DNA of 64,000 bases from Bradyrhizobium sp. KBS0727 (GTDB lineage: Bacteria; Pseudomonadota; Alphaproteobacteria; Rhizobiales; Xanthobacteraceae), in the NCBI RefSeq assembly GCF_005937885.2, contig NZ_CP042176.1, positions 3,343,501 to 3,407,500 on the forward strand, read 5' to 3'. Made by a program: the position numbers and the translations under genes. Under the pieces are notes generated by a model. That model saw only the letters and a program-made list of their open reading frames with translations, was not told the origin of the DNA and ran no database searches. Shown here in pieces: positions 44,034 through 55,417 of the stretch. How positions within the stretch are numbered: position 1 is the first letter of the stretch; every line of letters begins with the position of its first letter.

Positions 44034-45181
44034 TCTTCCGCATTCTGGAAGATCAGTACGCCCAGAAATCCAAGGAAGCGAAAGCCGCCGACCAGCGCTT
44101 CATGCAGCTTGCGCTGGCGCTCGGCCGGCGCGGGCAGGGCCGTACCTGGCCCAATCCTGCCGTCGGCGCCGTCGTCGTGAAGGATGGCGTCATCGTCGGC
44201 CGCGGCTGGACCCAACCGGGCGGACGGCCGCATGCCGAGCCCGAAGCCTTGAAGCGCGCCGGCGAGGCTGCGCGCGGCGCCACATTGTATGTGACGCTGG
44301 AGCCCTGTTCGCATTTCGGCAAATCGCCGCCCTGCGTCGATGCCGTGATCGCGTCAGGCATTGCGCGCGTGGTGTCGGCGATCGAGGATCCCAATCCGGA
44401 AGTAGCAGGACAGGGCCACGCCAAACTGCGCGCCGCCGGGATCGTCGTCGATGTCGGTCTCGGTGCGGCGGACGCCGCGCGCGATCACGCCGGCCACTTC
44501 AGGCGCATCCGTGACAAACGCCCGCATGTGATCCTGAAGCTCGCGGTCTCCGCCGACGACAAGATCGCCGCCGCCGGCCACAAGCCGGTGGCGATCACCG
44601 GCGAGGCGGCCAGAACCCGCGTGCACCTGCTGCGCGCGCAATGCGATGCCATCCTTGTCGGCATCGGTACCGTGCGGGCCGACGATCCCATGCTGACCTG
44701 CCGCCTGCCGGGAATGGAGGCGCGCTCGCCGGTCCGGGTGGTGCTGGATCGTGCGTTGCGGATCCCGGGGACCAGCAAGCTCGTTCATTCCGCGCGCCAG
44801 ACGCCGCTGTGGGTGATGACTTCGGGCCTTGCCGAAGCCCCGGCTGCCGCCAAGCTCGGCGCGGCGGGGGCCCAGGTGATCCATGTCGCCGCCACGGCCA
44901 ACCCGCGCGGGCTCGACCTGTCGGCCGTGCTGCATACGCTGTCGGAGAAGGGCATTTCGCGGCTGATGATCGAAGGCGGGGCGCGGGTGGCGTCATCCTT
45001 TGTTGCGGCAGGCCTCGTCGACGAAGTCTGGCTGCTGCGTGGTCCGGAAAATATCGGCGCGGACGGCATTCCCGCGCTGGACGCATTGCCGCTGTCGGCC
45101 ATTACCGGGTCGCCCGCGTTCAAGACACGTGCTAGCGAAACGCTGGATAAAGACACTCTTACGATTTACGAGAGACCATGA
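44030..45181 (+). CDS. ribD: Bifunctional riboflavin deaminase/reductase RibD
   Basis: A 383-residue enzyme. Residues 20-155 form the pyrimidine deaminase with the zinc ligands His68 (in PHAEPEAL, with Glu70), Cys93 and Cys102 ([11 protein letters not shown]). Residues 160-375 form the NADPH-dependent reductase. Together they make the second and third steps of riboflavin synthesis. The start is coupled to nrdR by ATGA. Its stop codon lies inside a dispersed palindromic repeat (45175-45221). Confidence 0.96.
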   Translation: MIFRILEDQYAQKSKEAKAADQRFMQLALALGRRGQGRTWPNPAVGAVVVKDGVIVGRGWTQPGGRPHAEPEALKRAGEAARGATLYVTLEPCSHFGKSPPCVDAVIASGIARVVSAIEDPNPEVAGQGHAKLRAAGIVVDVGLGAADAARDHAGHFRRIRDKRPHVILKLAVSADDKIAAAGHKPVAITGEAARTRVHLLRAQCDAILVGIGTVRADDPMLTCRLPGMEARSPVRVVLDRALRIPGTSKLVHSARQTPLWVMTSGLAEAPAAAKLGAAGAQVIHVAATANPRGLDLSAVLHTLSEKGISRLMIEGGARVASSFVAAGLVDEVWLLRGPENIGADGIPALDALPLSAITGSPAFKTRASETLDKDTLTIYERP

Positions 45182-45221
45182 TCCGGAAAAGTGGGAACCG
45201 GTTTTCCGATAAGATCATGGT
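45175..45221. repeat. Dispersed repeat, family B, copy 2, covering the ribD stop codon
   Basis: ACCATGATC and GATCATGGT are 9-bp inverted ends, with CCGGAAAAGTGG and CCGGTTTTCCG inside. The ribD TGA (45179-45181) is part of the left arm, so the element adds the last residues of RibD. A short hairpin results between ribD and ribE. Confidence 0.85.
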
Positions 45222-45238
45222 CCATTAAAGAGACTCTC

Positions 45239-45847
45239 ATGTTCACCGGAATTGTCACCGACATTGGCGAGATCACTCGTCTCACGCCGACCGCGCAGGG
45301 CCAGTTGCACCGGATGCAGATCGCCTGCGTCTACGATCAGAAGACGATCGCCGACGGCGCCTCGATCGCCTGCAACGGCGTCTGCCTGACGGTGGTCGGC
45401 TCCGGCGTCGACGGCGGGAAGACCTGGTTCGAGGTCGATGCCGCCGCCGAGACGCTCGGCATGACTACAGCCAAGCATTGGGCCAAGGGGACAAAGCTCA
45501 ATCTCGAGCGCGCCCTGAAGATCGGCGACGAACTCGGCGGCCACATCGTCGCCGGTCACGCCGATGGGATCGCTACCATCGTCAAGCGCGACGATCTGCC
45601 CGATATGGCCCGGTTCGAACTACGCACCACTAGGGAACTCGCGCGTTTCATCGCCACCAAGGGCTCGATCACGCTGGACGGCGTGTCGCTCACCGTGAAT
45701 ACGGTCGAAGACGTCGTGTTTTCGGTGCTGATCATCCCGCATACGCTCAGCGTCACCACGCTGGGTGGCTGGCACGCCGGCAGCGAGGTCAATATCGAAG
45801 TCGACCTGATGGCCCGCTATGCGGCGCGGCTGTCGGAAATGAAGTGA
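45239..45847 (+). CDS. ribE: Riboflavin synthase alpha chain
   Basis: A 202-residue enzyme with the two-fold lumazine-binding repeats: MFTGIVTDIGEI and ASIACNGVCLTV in the first, GGHIVAGHADGIATI and GSITLDGVSLTVNTV in the second. It dismutates two molecules of 6,7-dimethyl-8-ribityllumazine to riboflavin. ATG at 45239 starts the family N-terminus directly; in some nomenclatures the gene is called ribC. No FMN riboswitch is visible in the 57-bp gap after ribD. Confidence 0.96.
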   Translation: MFTGIVTDIGEITRLTPTAQGQLHRMQIACVYDQKTIADGASIACNGVCLTVVGSGVDGGKTWFEVDAAAETLGMTTAKHWAKGTKLNLERALKIGDELGGHIVAGHADGIATIVKRDDLPDMARFELRTTRELARFIATKGSITLDGVSLTVNTVEDVVFSVLIIPHTLSVTTLGGWHAGSEVNIEVDLMARYAARLSEMK

Positions 45848-45930
45848 CAGGGTCACATGCGGCGCTTAAAACGCCCGCTCAATCCTAATGGACGCCCCTC
45901 AATAAGAGGGCGCAGAGACGAAAGAACGTA

Positions 45931-46422
45931 ATGGCAGACGCACGGCGCGCACCGCTGAAAGACCAGACCGACATCAAAGGCGCGCGCGCGCTGATCGTCG
46001 AGGCGCGGTTTTATGACGACATTCAGGATGCGCTGCTGGAAGGCGCCGTTACCGAGTTGAAGGCGGCCGGCGTCACTCATGACGTCATCACCGTTCCCGG
46101 TTCGCTGGAAATCCCGGCCGCGATCGCGATTGCGATCGACGCGGCTGAGGCGAACGGCAAGCCCTATGATGCGGCCATTGCACTCGGCTGCGTGGTGCGA
46201 GGCGATACCATCCACTTCGAGATCGTCTCGATGGAATCCTCGCGCGCGCTGATGGACCTTGCGGTCGCAAGGAAATTCCCGCTCGGCAACGGCATCATCA
46301 CCGTCAATACCGAGGCGCAGGCCTGGGCGCGGGCGCGGGCCAGCGAACTCAACAAGGGCGGTGACGCGGCGCGCGCGGCGCTGGCGATGCTGCGGATCAA
46401 GCGACGGCTGGCAAAGGCCTGA
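45931..46422 (+). CDS. ribH: 6,7-dimethyl-8-ribityllumazine synthase
   Basis: A 163-residue lumazine synthase. Key blocks are [38 protein letters not shown] with the catalytic His, and [19 protein letters not shown]. Product is the substrate of RibE. The stop overlaps nusB by one base (TGATG). Full length for the family. Confidence 0.96.
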   Translation: MADARRAPLKDQTDIKGARALIVEARFYDDIQDALLEGAVTELKAAGVTHDVITVPGSLEIPAAIAIAIDAAEANGKPYDAAIALGCVVRGDTIHFEIVSMESSRALMDLAVARKFPLGNGIITVNTEAQAWARARASELNKGGDAARAALAMLRIKRRLAKA

Positions 46423-46919
46423 TGATGGCAGACAACAAAAAGCCGGCCAAGAATCCCGACAAGAAAGCCAACCGTCGCGGCGCGGCGCGGCTCGCCGCCG
46501 TGCAGGCGCTGTACCAGATGGACATTGGCGGCGCCGGCATCAACGACATCTTCGCCGAGTTCGAAAGCCACTGGCTCGGCAACGAGGTCGAGGGCGACAA
46601 ATATCTGCCGGCGGAAGCCGCGTTCTTCCGCGACGTCGTGTCCGGCGTGGTGCGCGACCAGGCCAAGCTCGATCCTCTGATCGACGACGCCTTGTCGAAA
46701 GGCTGGCCCTTGAAGCGGATCGACGCGATTCTGCGCGCGGTGCTGCGGGCGGGCAGCTACGAACTGGAGCACCGCAAGGACGTGCCCGGCCGCGTGGTCG
46801 TGTCCGAATATGTCGACGTCGCGCACGCCTTTGTCGAACCCGAAGAGACCGGTATGGTCAACGCGGTGCTCGACCAGATCGCGCGGCAATTCCGCGCTGA
46901 CGAGTTCGCGCGTGGCTAG
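46422..46919 (+). CDS. nusB: Transcription antitermination factor NusB
   Basis: A 165-residue NusB with a Lys-rich N-terminus followed by RGAARLAAVQALYQMDIGG and the C-terminal LKRIDAILRAVLRAGSYEL, VSEYVDVAHAF. NusB binds boxA in rRNA operons with NusE. The riboflavin-nusB linkage is common in proteobacteria. ATG at 46422 or 46425 is possible. Overlaps thiL by eight bases. Confidence 0.96.
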   Translation: MMADNKKPAKNPDKKANRRGAARLAAVQALYQMDIGGAGINDIFAEFESHWLGNEVEGDKYLPAEAAFFRDVVSGVVRDQAKLDPLIDDALSKGWPLKRIDAILRAVLRAGSYELEHRKDVPGRVVVSEYVDVAHAFVEPEETGMVNAVLDQIARQFRADEFARG

Positions 46920-47907
46920 CGGCAAGCCCGCGTCCGGCGAGGATTCGCTGATCGCGCGCTATTTCCGGCCGCTTGCGACCGACCCCGGCGCCTTCGGGCT
47001 CGACGACGACGCGGCTGCGTTGAAGGCCAATGGCGACGACATCGTGGTCACGACCGACGCCATCGTTGAAGGCGTGCATTTCCTGCCCGACGATCCGCCC
47101 GACACCATCGCGCGTAAGGCGCTGCGGGTGAACCTGTCCGATCTCGCGGCGAAGGGCGCCACGTCGGCCGGTTTCGTGCTGACGCTGGCGCTGCGCAGCG
47201 CCGACGAAGGCTGGTTGCAGCCCTTTGCCACCGCGCTCGGCGAGGATGCCACGCAATTCGGTTGTCCGCTGCTCGGCGGCGATACGGTCTCCACGCCGGG
47301 GCCGCTGATGATCTCGGTGACGGCGTTCGGTCGGGTGCCGGCGGGCAAAATGGTTCACCGCAGCGGCGCCAGGCTCGGCGAGCGCATCATGGTGACGGGC
47401 ACCATCGGTGACGCCGTGCTAGGGCTTGCCGTGCTTAAAGGCGGCAAGGTCCACGCGGCTACGAGCGATGCAGCCGCGCGCGCGATGCTGGTCGGGCGCT
47501 ATCGCATACCGCAGCCGCGCGTGGCGCTCGCCGAAATCGTCCGCGAGCATGCCAGTGCGGCGATGGATGTGTCGGACGGTCTCGCCGGCGATCTCGCAAA
47601 ACTCTGCGGCGTGTCCGGTGTCTCCGCAGCAATCGATCTCGCGTCGATCCCGCTGTCCGACGCCGCGCGGGATCTGGTCGCGCGCGGCGTTGTCGGGGTG
47701 GAAACGCTGATCGCCGGTGGCGACGATTACGAAATCATGTGCACGATCCCCGAGGATCGCGTGATGGCGTTCGCGCAGGCCGTGCAGCGTGCCGGCGTCG
47801 CGGTGAGTTCGATCGGAACGGTGGTCGCGGGAACCTCAGCGCCCAGGTTCATCGACAAACAGGGCAGGGAACTCGCGCTGGAACGGCTGTCCTACAGCCA
47901 TTTCTGA
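46912..47907 (+). CDS. thiL: Thiamine-monophosphate kinase ThiL
   Basis: A 331-residue PurM/AIR-synthetase-fold kinase forming thiamine diphosphate. The start is GTG at 46912, within the end of nusB. Typical segments are SLIARYFRPLA, FGLDDDAAAL, ARKALRVNLSDLAAKGA, GGDTVSTPGPLMISVTAFG, and SAAMDVSDGLAGDLAKLC. The run of acidic residues binds Mg-ATP. Last gene of the glyA-thiL cluster. Confidence 0.95.
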   Translation: MASGKPASGEDSLIARYFRPLATDPGAFGLDDDAAALKANGDDIVVTTDAIVEGVHFLPDDPPDTIARKALRVNLSDLAAKGATSAGFVLTLALRSADEGWLQPFATALGEDATQFGCPLLGGDTVSTPGPLMISVTAFGRVPAGKMVHRSGARLGERIMVTGTIGDAVLGLAVLKGGKVHAATSDAAARAMLVGRYRIPQPRVALAEIVREHASAAMDVSDGLAGDLAKLCGVSGVSAAIDLASIPLSDAARDLVARGVVGVETLIAGGDDYEIMCTIPEDRVMAFAQAVQRAGVAVSSIGTVVAGTSAPRFIDKQGRELALERLSYSHF

Positions 47908-48118
47908 CGGTTGGCGCATTAACCTCTCAGCCTTTATTTCCCGGCGGCCATTGTAATTTCCCGGGCAAACCTATACGTGTGGGCGCATTCGATTACCGCC
48001 GTGCCTTTTTGAACGCGCCTGTTAGGGCATCTTCCAGAGACATCGTCGTGAGATTGGATTTTGAATCCGTGCGATCGCCGTGCGGAATAAAAAGCCTATG
48101 TGCTTTGGAGAAGAGAAA

Positions 48119-48328
48119 ATGGCTACGGGAACAGTGAAGTGGTTCAACGGTCAAAAGGGTTTCGGTTTCATTGAGCCGAGCGATGGCAGCAAGGATGTGT
48201 TCGTTCACATCTCCGCCGTCGAGCGCGCCGGTCTCGGCGGTCTGGCCGAAGGCCAGAAGGTTCAGTACGAACTGAAGACCGACAAGATGCGGGGCAAGGT
48301 CAGCGCGGAAAACCTGTCGCTGGCCTAA
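48119..48328 (+). CDS. cspA: Cold-shock domain protein CspA-type
   Basis: A 69-residue single-domain cold-shock protein: [20 protein letters not shown] has RNP1 (KGFGFI), and [11 protein letters not shown] has RNP2. A 211-bp leader separates it from thiL, long enough for the structured 5' leader typical of cold-shock genes, but structure was not tested. A good GGAGAAG site precedes the ATG. An intrinsic terminator lies about 50 bases downstream. Confidence 0.95.
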   Translation: MATGTVKWFNGQKGFGFIEPSDGSKDVFVHISAVERAGLGGLAEGQKVQYELKTDKMRGKVSAENLSLA

Positions 48329-48374
48329 GGCCTCGAAGCGGTCGTTTCGCGGATGTACTGAAATGGCCAGTGAG

Positions 48375-48409
48375 CCCGCCCGTCCCGAGAAGGGGTTGGG
48401 CGGGTTTTT
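48375..48409 (+). terminator. Intrinsic terminator after cspA
   Basis: CCCGCCC and GGGCGGG form a 7-bp stem around a 16-nt loop containing TCCC/GGGG that can extend it, followed by TTTTT. Ends 81 bases after the cspA stop. Confidence 0.85.
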
Positions 48410-48555
48410 GCGTTTTGCCGCTACGGAAGCGGCCAGCCTCGGCCACGGCGGCAATTCGTCGGGGTTTTACCCCTGATTCCTTTCCAAAATCGACGTTTTT
48501 TGCGCCTCCCGGCGTTGCGCCGGGGAGACGATTTTGGCATGGTCCCGCCAAATTT

Positions 48556-48591
48556 GAGGCCGCCCTTTTGGGCAGGGTTGGCCTCCTTTTT
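48556..48591 (+). other. Terminator-like hairpin in the hppA leader
   Basis: GAGGCC and GGCCTC form a stem with an inner hairpin (GCCC-TTTT-GGGC), followed by CTTTTT. It lies 66 bases before the hppA ATG. It could be an end signal of an upstream transcript or an attenuator of hppA; a short peptide or ligand sensor was not recognised. Confidence 0.45.
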
Positions 48592-48656
48592 ATGCGCCTG
48601 CCGCGTCCCGCGGAGAAGGCGTGGGGGTCGTTCAAGAAAATCTGAGGCAAACGTCA

Positions 48657-50777
<2,121 letters not shown>

Positions 50778-50800
50778 GCCCGCGAGGACTGATCCAAACG

Positions 50801-50831
50801 AAAACCCCGCGGCGCGAGCCGCGGGGTTTTT
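50801..50831 (+). terminator. Intrinsic terminator after hppA
   Basis: AAAACCCCGCGG-CGCGAG-CCGCGGGGTTTT: 12-bp perfect stem followed by a T-run. Ends 54 bases after the hppA stop. Confidence 0.9.
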
Positions 50832-50893
50832 GCTGCGTTGAATTCAAACGATATCCGCCGAGACTCACACGCTGACAACAAGGAGACCAACTG

Positions 50894-51049
50894 ATGTCGC
50901 TCTCATCCGCCCGGAATTACGCACTCCGCGCCGCCAAGTCGCAGGATCAGAAAGAGGCCACCGAACTGCTGTCGAAGGCAATCCTGGAACTGGCGATGGC
51001 GATCGACGCCACCGACGCCAAGGTCAAGAAGATCAACAAGTCGTCGTAG
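50894..51049 (+). CDS. Small 51-residue hypothetical protein
   Basis: ATG at 50894 with AAGGAGA nine bases before it; stop TAG at 51047. The translation is 51 residues, mostly helical: SARNYALRAAKSQDQKEATE, then LLSKAILELAMAIDATDAKV, with a Lys-rich end. Charge pattern and ribosome site look real. Family unknown. It lies between the hppA terminator and a dispersed repeat. Confidence 0.65.
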   Translation: MSLSSARNYALRAAKSQDQKEATELLSKAILELAMAIDATDAKVKKINKSS

Positions 51050-51054
51050 CCATA

Positions 51055-51111
51055 GCGTTTTCGAGCGAAGTGGACGCCGGTTCGCGTCAAGAAAACGCGT
51101 CAAAACAAAAA
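51055..51111. repeat. Dispersed repeat, family C, copy 2
   Basis: CGTTTTCGAGCGAAGTGGAC then GCCGGTTCGCGTCAAGAAAA and CGCGTCAAAACAAAAAG, near-identical to the copy at 36887 and to the inverted copy at 59806. Confidence 0.82.
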
Positions 51112-51158
51112 GACTAGAGACCGGTTCTGATTCAATCAGAACCGAAAAGGCTCTAGTC
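51112..51158. terminator. Double stem-loop, possible bidirectional terminator
   Basis: GACTAGAG pairs with CTCTAGTC outside; CGGTTCTGA pairs with TCAGAACCG inside. It stands between the 51-residue gene and the convergent substrate-binding protein gene. No clear U-run; may be part of the repeat unit. Confidence 0.5.
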
Positions 51159-51166
51159 GCGCAGAC

Positions 51167-52171
51167 TCAGTTCACGTCCATCTGCAAGCCTTCGCGCTTG
51201 ATGATCTCGGCGAACTTCACCGTCTCGGCCTGCACGAAATCAGAATACTGCTGCGGCGTACCCCAGTCGGTGCGCGCCCCCATGGCCGCGACGGTCTTCT
51301 TGACGTCCTCGCGCTCGAGCATCGTCTTGATTTCCTTGTTGAGGGCATCGACGACAGGGGCGGGTGCGGCCTTCGGCAGGAATACGCCGAACCACGAGGA
51401 GACATCGAATTTCGCCAACTCTGGCGCGCTCTCGCGCATGGTCGGAATGTTCGGCGCCACGGCACTGCGCTCGGGCGTGGTGACCGCGAGCGCGGTCAGC
51501 TTGCCTTCCTGTGTTTGCGGAAGCGACGGGAACAGGTTGTCGAACAGGATCTGGATGTCGCCGGCGAGGGCGGCCTGCAGCGCCGGGCCTGCGCCGCGGA
51601 ACGGCACATGCACCATCTTCAGGCCGGTCAGTTGCAGGAACCAGGCGCCGGTGAGGTGAGGGCTCTGGCCCACGCCTGAGGAAGCGTAGTTCAGCTTGTC
51701 GGGGTTGACCTTGATGTAGGCGATCAGTTCGGCGATCGACTTGATGCCGGTCGATGGATGCGCCGATACGATATTCGGTGTCCGGATCAGGTTGGAAACG
51801 GCCTGCAACTGGTCCGCCTTGTAGTTCAGGTTGCGGAAGATGCTGTAGGCGATGGCGTTGGGGCCGGGATTGCCGATCAGGATGGTGTGACCGTCGCCCT
51901 TCTGGCGGATCACCTCGACGGTGCCGATGGTGCCGCCGCCACCGGAACGGTTTTCCACCACTGCGGACTGGCCCCAGGCGCTCTGCAGGTGCGCTGCCAG
52001 CAGCCGCCCCATCACGTCGGTGGTGCCGCCGGCCGCGGCCGGCACGATGATGCGGACGGTTTCCGTCGGCCGCCAGTCGGCGCCAACGCTCGCGCGCGGC
52101 AAAATAGCTGCGGCCGAAATGGCCGTGGCCGCGGTCAAGACGCGGCGGCGAGAAAAAGCTTTGCTGGTCAC
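51167..52171 (-). CDS. Bug-family tripartite tricarboxylate transporter substrate-binding protein
   Basis: A 334-residue exported protein. N-terminal SRRRVLTAATAISAAAIL is a Tat-type signal. The body matches the TctC/Bug family: VRIIVPAAAGGTTDVMGRLLA, VVENRSGGGGTIGTVEV, and DQLQAVSNLIRTPNIV. No TctA or TctB genes adjacent, as is common for Bug proteins. Ligand unknown, often carboxylates. Confidence 0.92.
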   Translation of the reverse strand: MTSKAFSRRRVLTAATAISAAAILPRASVGADWRPTETVRIIVPAAAGGTTDVMGRLLAAHLQSAWGQSAVVENRSGGGGTIGTVEVIRQKGDGHTILIGNPGPNAIAYSIFRNLNYKADQLQAVSNLIRTPNIVSAHPSTGIKSIAELIAYIKVNPDKLNYASSGVGQSPHLTGAWFLQLTGLKMVHVPFRGAGPALQAALAGDIQILFDNLFPSLPQTQEGKLTALAVTTPERSAVAPNIPTMRESAPELAKFDVSSWFGVFLPKAAPAPVVDALNKEIKTMLEREDVKKTVAAMGARTDWGTPQQYSDFVQAETVKFAEIIKREGLQMDVN

Positions 52172-52294
52172 ACGTTCGCTCCCTGCTGAAATGTTATTTC
52201 GCTGGGAGCGTAGGGACCCCGCGACAATGGGGCAAGCGGGCGACTTGGCGCAGGTCGAGCCGCGCGGGGTGTCGAATAGGCGGCGGTTGGGCGT

Positions 52295-52780
52295 CTAGTT
52301 GAAGCTGAGCAGCTTGAACAGCGGCGTCAGATAGCTGAGCTCCTGGCCGGAGGTCGGCGTGGTGCGGCTGATGAAGTCAAAGATTCTGCCGTCCTGCAGC
52401 CCGTAATTGGCGAGCCGCTGCACCTGGCGGTTCTTGTCGAAATAGATCGCGATCACCCGCTGGTCGACGACCTGCTGGTTCATGAAGGCGACTTTGCGCT
52501 CGGAGCGTTGCGAGATGTAGTAGAACACTTCGCCGTTGAGTGTGGCGACGGTGGAGGGCGTTCCCATCACGATCAGCACCTGATCCTGGCTGGCGCCGAT
52601 CGGAATCTGCTCGAGCGCGCCGGGCGGCAGGATGTAGCCCTTCTGGAACTGTTCGCCGGTGCAGGCGCCGAGTGCTGCGCACATCAGGGCTATGGCGGCG
52701 ACCGCGCGGAAACCGCGCCAGCGCGCGGTCAGGCGGCGCGGCGAGGGCGCGCATCGGCGTCTGTGGCTCGTTTCGGTCAT
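52295..52780 (-). CDS. bamE: Outer membrane protein assembly factor BamE (SmpA/OmlA lipoprotein)
   Basis: A 161-residue lipoprotein. ATG at 52780; the hydrophobic segment AVAAIALMCAALGAC gives a lipobox with Cys40. The SmpA/OmlA domain includes IPIGASQDQVLIVMGTPS and VAFMNQQVVDQRVIAIYFD. Acts in the Bam complex. Divergent from the Cbp3-type chaperone gene. An upstream start at 52807 is possible but would lengthen an already long pre-signal region. Confidence 0.9.
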   Translation of the reverse strand: MTETSHRRRCAPSPRRLTARWRGFRAVAAIALMCAALGACTGEQFQKGYILPPGALEQIPIGASQDQVLIVMGTPSTVATLNGEVFYYISQRSERKVAFMNQQVVDQRVIAIYFDKNRQVQRLANYGLQDGRIFDFISRTTPTSGQELSYLTPLFKLLSFN

Positions 52781-52902
52781 ATCAGGAACTAGCCCGTCCT
52801 CTTGCATCGCGCGAGGCGTTGACGTACCGGGCAGCACGCAGGATTGCAACATGCGCGAGCTCCCAACAAGGAAACCTTGGGGGTCCGCATCCGGGACCCA
52901 CA

Positions 52903-53454
52903 ATGCTTTGGCCGTTCAATCACTTCAGGAAACCCCGGTCGCCCCAGCGCGGCACCATTGAAGCCATCTATGGCATGATCGTGACGCAGACACGAGAACC
53001 GACGTTTTATCGGGCAATGGGGGTGCCTGATACGGTTAACGGCCGTTTTGACCTGCTGCTGCTGCATTTGTGGCTGGTTTTGCGGCGGTTGAAGTCGGCA
53101 AGCGGTGGCGCGGCGCTGTCGCAGGCCCTGTTCGACCATTTTTGCAACGATATGGACGATAATCTTCGCGAAATGGGGGTCGGCGACCTCACCGTGCCGA
53201 AGAAGATGCAGGCCTTTGGGGAGGCCTTTTACGGCCGGACCGCGGCCTACGATCTCGCGCTGACCGGGGGCCGCGAGGCGTTGGCGCAGGCGCTGTGCAA
53301 GAATATCCTGAACGGCGAACACATCGAAAAGGCCGGCCGGCTCGCAGCTTATGCCGAGGCGGCTATGGCCGCCCTGGACAGCCTCGACGACGCTACGCTG
53401 CTGGGTAGTTCGGCGAAGTTTCCCGTGCCTGACAACGTGGACCGAGAGCAATGA
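52903..53454 (+). CDS. Ubiquinol-cytochrome c chaperone (Cbp3-type)
   Basis: A 183-residue protein. Segments FYRAMGVPDTVNGRFDLLLL, LFDHFCNDMDDNLREMGVGDL, FYGRTAAYDLAL match the ubiquinol-cyt-c chaperone family, needed for cytochrome bc1 assembly in mitochondria (Cbp3) and alphaproteobacteria. Its end overlaps the YceD-type gene (ATGA), a conserved alphaproteobacterial arrangement. Confidence 0.92.
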   Translation: MLWPFNHFRKPRSPQRGTIEAIYGMIVTQTREPTFYRAMGVPDTVNGRFDLLLLHLWLVLRRLKSASGGAALSQALFDHFCNDMDDNLREMGVGDLTVPKKMQAFGEAFYGRTAAYDLALTGGREALAQALCKNILNGEHIEKAGRLAAYAEAAMAALDSLDDATLLGSSAKFPVPDNVDREQ

Positions 53455-54053
53455 GCAACAGCGGCATGACAGAGAAGCGAGATCCGCTGAAGCCAGATCC
53501 TTGGCGCGTCCCCCTGGCGGTCGCGCAAATCCCGGACACGGGCCTGCATCGCGACCTCCAGGCCGACGAGGCCGTTCGCCATGCGATTGCCGATGTCGGC
53601 GATTTGCGCGAGGTGCTTTCGGCGCAGGCTTCGTTCGACGTCACGCCGAAGAGCGGCGGCCGCTACCATGTCGCGGGCCATGTCCGGGCGCGGATCGGAC
53701 AGACCTGCGTGGTGACGCTCGAACCGATGGAAAGCGATATCGACGAGCCGGTCGATCTGACCTTCGTGCCACCGGACCAGATCCCGGAAATGGCCGCACT
53801 GGTCGATGACGCCGAGCAGAGCGACGGGGATACGCCGGACCCGCCGGAGCCGATCGAGAACGGCTTCATCGATCTCGGCAGGGTCGCCACCGACGCGCTG
53901 TATCTCGCGGTGAATCCCTATCCGCGCAAACCCGACGCGGTTTTCGAACCCCTGGTTGAGGCCGAGGATCCCGAGGATCACCCGTTTGCAGCCTTGAAGG
54001 CGCTCAAGGACGAGCCGAAAAAGCCCGGCAAAAAGAAACCCAAAGGAACGTGA
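53451..54053 (+). CDS. YceD/DUF177 family protein
   Basis: A 200-residue protein with the DUF177 core (TCVVTLEPMESDIDEPVDLTF, FIDLGRVATDALYLAVNPYP) and a Lys-rich end. In many bacteria YceD precedes rpmF and plsX and is linked to 23S rRNA or ribosome assembly. Here plsX follows after 300 bp but no rpmF is between. Start by ATGA overlap with the Cbp3-type gene. Confidence 0.9.
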   Translation: MSNSGMTEKRDPLKPDPWRVPLAVAQIPDTGLHRDLQADEAVRHAIADVGDLREVLSAQASFDVTPKSGGRYHVAGHVRARIGQTCVVTLEPMESDIDEPVDLTFVPPDQIPEMAALVDDAEQSDGDTPDPPEPIENGFIDLGRVATDALYLAVNPYPRKPDAVFEPLVEAEDPEDHPFAALKALKDEPKKPGKKKPKGT

Positions 54054-54355
54054 CTCGCCGTTTAAGGCGACGGTCGGGTCGCATTCCGGTTGAGGTGGTT
54101 GCCTTGTTTTGCGAGGAACTTGGTATAAACTGTTGAATTGTATGGCTTTATAAGCTAGTCTCGAATCCGGGTCACGCTGGTCCCGTTTGCCAAAAGACAG
54201 TGGTCAAGAGGTTGTGTCGGGACGGGGACACGCTATTGTCGCGGCCCGGCGGAGGCGCTGTACAGCGCTTTGCCGAGCTCCGCTGCGGCGGTGCCTTTTC
54301 CAGTGCGCGGCCGGGCTCGACGAGGGCCGCAAGAGATCAGGTTTCTGGGACGTTC
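54054..54355. other. 302-bp intergenic region upstream of plsX
   Basis: No gene. TATAAA (about 54124) and TTTATAA (about 54148) in an AT-rich patch at 54115-54160 could hold a promoter. The coding frame of plsX stays open upstream to 54200 but lacks family similarity. CGCC-GTTTAA-GGCG (54057-54070) is a short hairpin after the YceD-type gene. Confidence 0.45.
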
Positions 54356-55417
54356 ATGCCTCAAAAGGTTCGAATCGCGCTTGACGCCATGGGTGGCGAT
54401 GTCGGCGCATCGGTTGTCATTCCCGGCGCCGCGATCTCGTTGAGTCGGCATCCCGACGCCGAATTTCTGCTTTATGGCGACAGCAAGCTGATCGACGAGC
54501 AGCTCGCGAAATATCCGGCGCTCAAGGCAGCCTCGCGCGTGGTCCATACCGACGTGACCGTCGCCATGCACGACAAGCCGAGCCAGGCGCTGCGCCGCGG
54601 GCGCAAGAGTTCGTCGATGTGGCTTGCGATCGACGCCGTTAAGAAGGGCGAAGCCCATGTCGCGGTTTCCGCGGGCAATACCGGCGCGCTGATGGCGATG
54701 GCGCGCTTCCACCTGCACACAATGCCGGGGATCGATCGTCCGGCCATTGCCGGCGTGTGGCCTACGGCACGCGGCGAGTCGGTCGTGCTTGATCTCGGCG
54801 CCAGCATCGGCGGCGACCATCACCACCTGGTGGCGCTGGCTGTCATGGGCGGCGCGATGGCGAGCGTGCTGTTCGGCAAGCCGCGCCCAACCGTCGGCCT
54901 GCTCAATATCGGGGTCGAGGAGGTCAAGGGCGGCGAGGAGATTCGCAAGGCTTCCGAACAGTTGCGCGCGATGAACCTGCCGGAACTCGAATATATCGGC
55001 TTTGTCGAGGGCGACGGGATCGGCATGGGCGCCGCCGACGTGATCGTGTCGGAAGGTTTTAGCGGCAACATCGCGCTGAAGGCCGCGGAAGGGACTGCAC
55101 GTCAGATGGCGGATTTCTTGCGTCAGGCCATGTCGGCCAGCCTGATGTCCCGGATCGGTTATCTGTTCGCCCGCAAGGCCTTCAAGGCGCTGCGCGACAA
55201 GCTCGACCCCAACAAGTCCAACGGTGGAGTGATGCTCGGGCTCAAGGGCGTGGTGGTCAAGAGCCATGGCGGAATCAACGCCGAAGGCTTTGCCTCTGCG
55301 GTCGATGTTGGCTATGAGATGGTCCGCTGCGATCTCCTCACCAAGATCAATCAGATGCTTAATCGCGACGGAAGTGCGCTGGCTCAGGCGCAGACCGCGC
55401 AGGAGGCTGTCTCGTGA
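54356..55417 (+). CDS. plsX: Phosphate acyltransferase PlsX
   Basis: A 353-residue enzyme making acyl-phosphate from acyl-ACP for phospholipid synthesis. ATG at 54356 ([19 protein letters not shown]) is the family N-terminus. Other marks: [36 protein letters not shown], and [20 protein letters not shown]. The stop overlaps fabH by GTGA. Precedes fabH and ihfA as in many alphaproteobacteria. Confidence 0.96.
   Translation: MPQKVRIALDAMGGDVGASVVIPGAAISLSRHPDAEFLLYGDSKLIDEQLAKYPALKAASRVVHTDVTVAMHDKPSQALRRGRKSSSMWLAIDAVKKGEAHVAVSAGNTGALMAMARFHLHTMPGIDRPAIAGVWPTARGESVVLDLGASIGGDHHHLVALAVMGGAMASVLFGKPRPTVGLLNIGVEEVKGGEEIRKASEQLRAMNLPELEYIGFVEGDGIGMGAADVIVSEGFSGNIALKAAEGTARQMADFLRQAMSASLMSRIGYLFARKAFKALRDKLDPNKSNGGVMLGLKGVVVKSHGGINAEGFASAVDVGYEMVRCDLLTKINQMLNRDGSALAQAQTAQEAVS

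Noticed and set aside
45182..45238. FMN riboswitch upstream of ribE
   Set aside because: The 57-bp gap is mostly a dispersed repeat and too short for the aptamer. No conserved FMN elements were seen there or before ribD and ribH.
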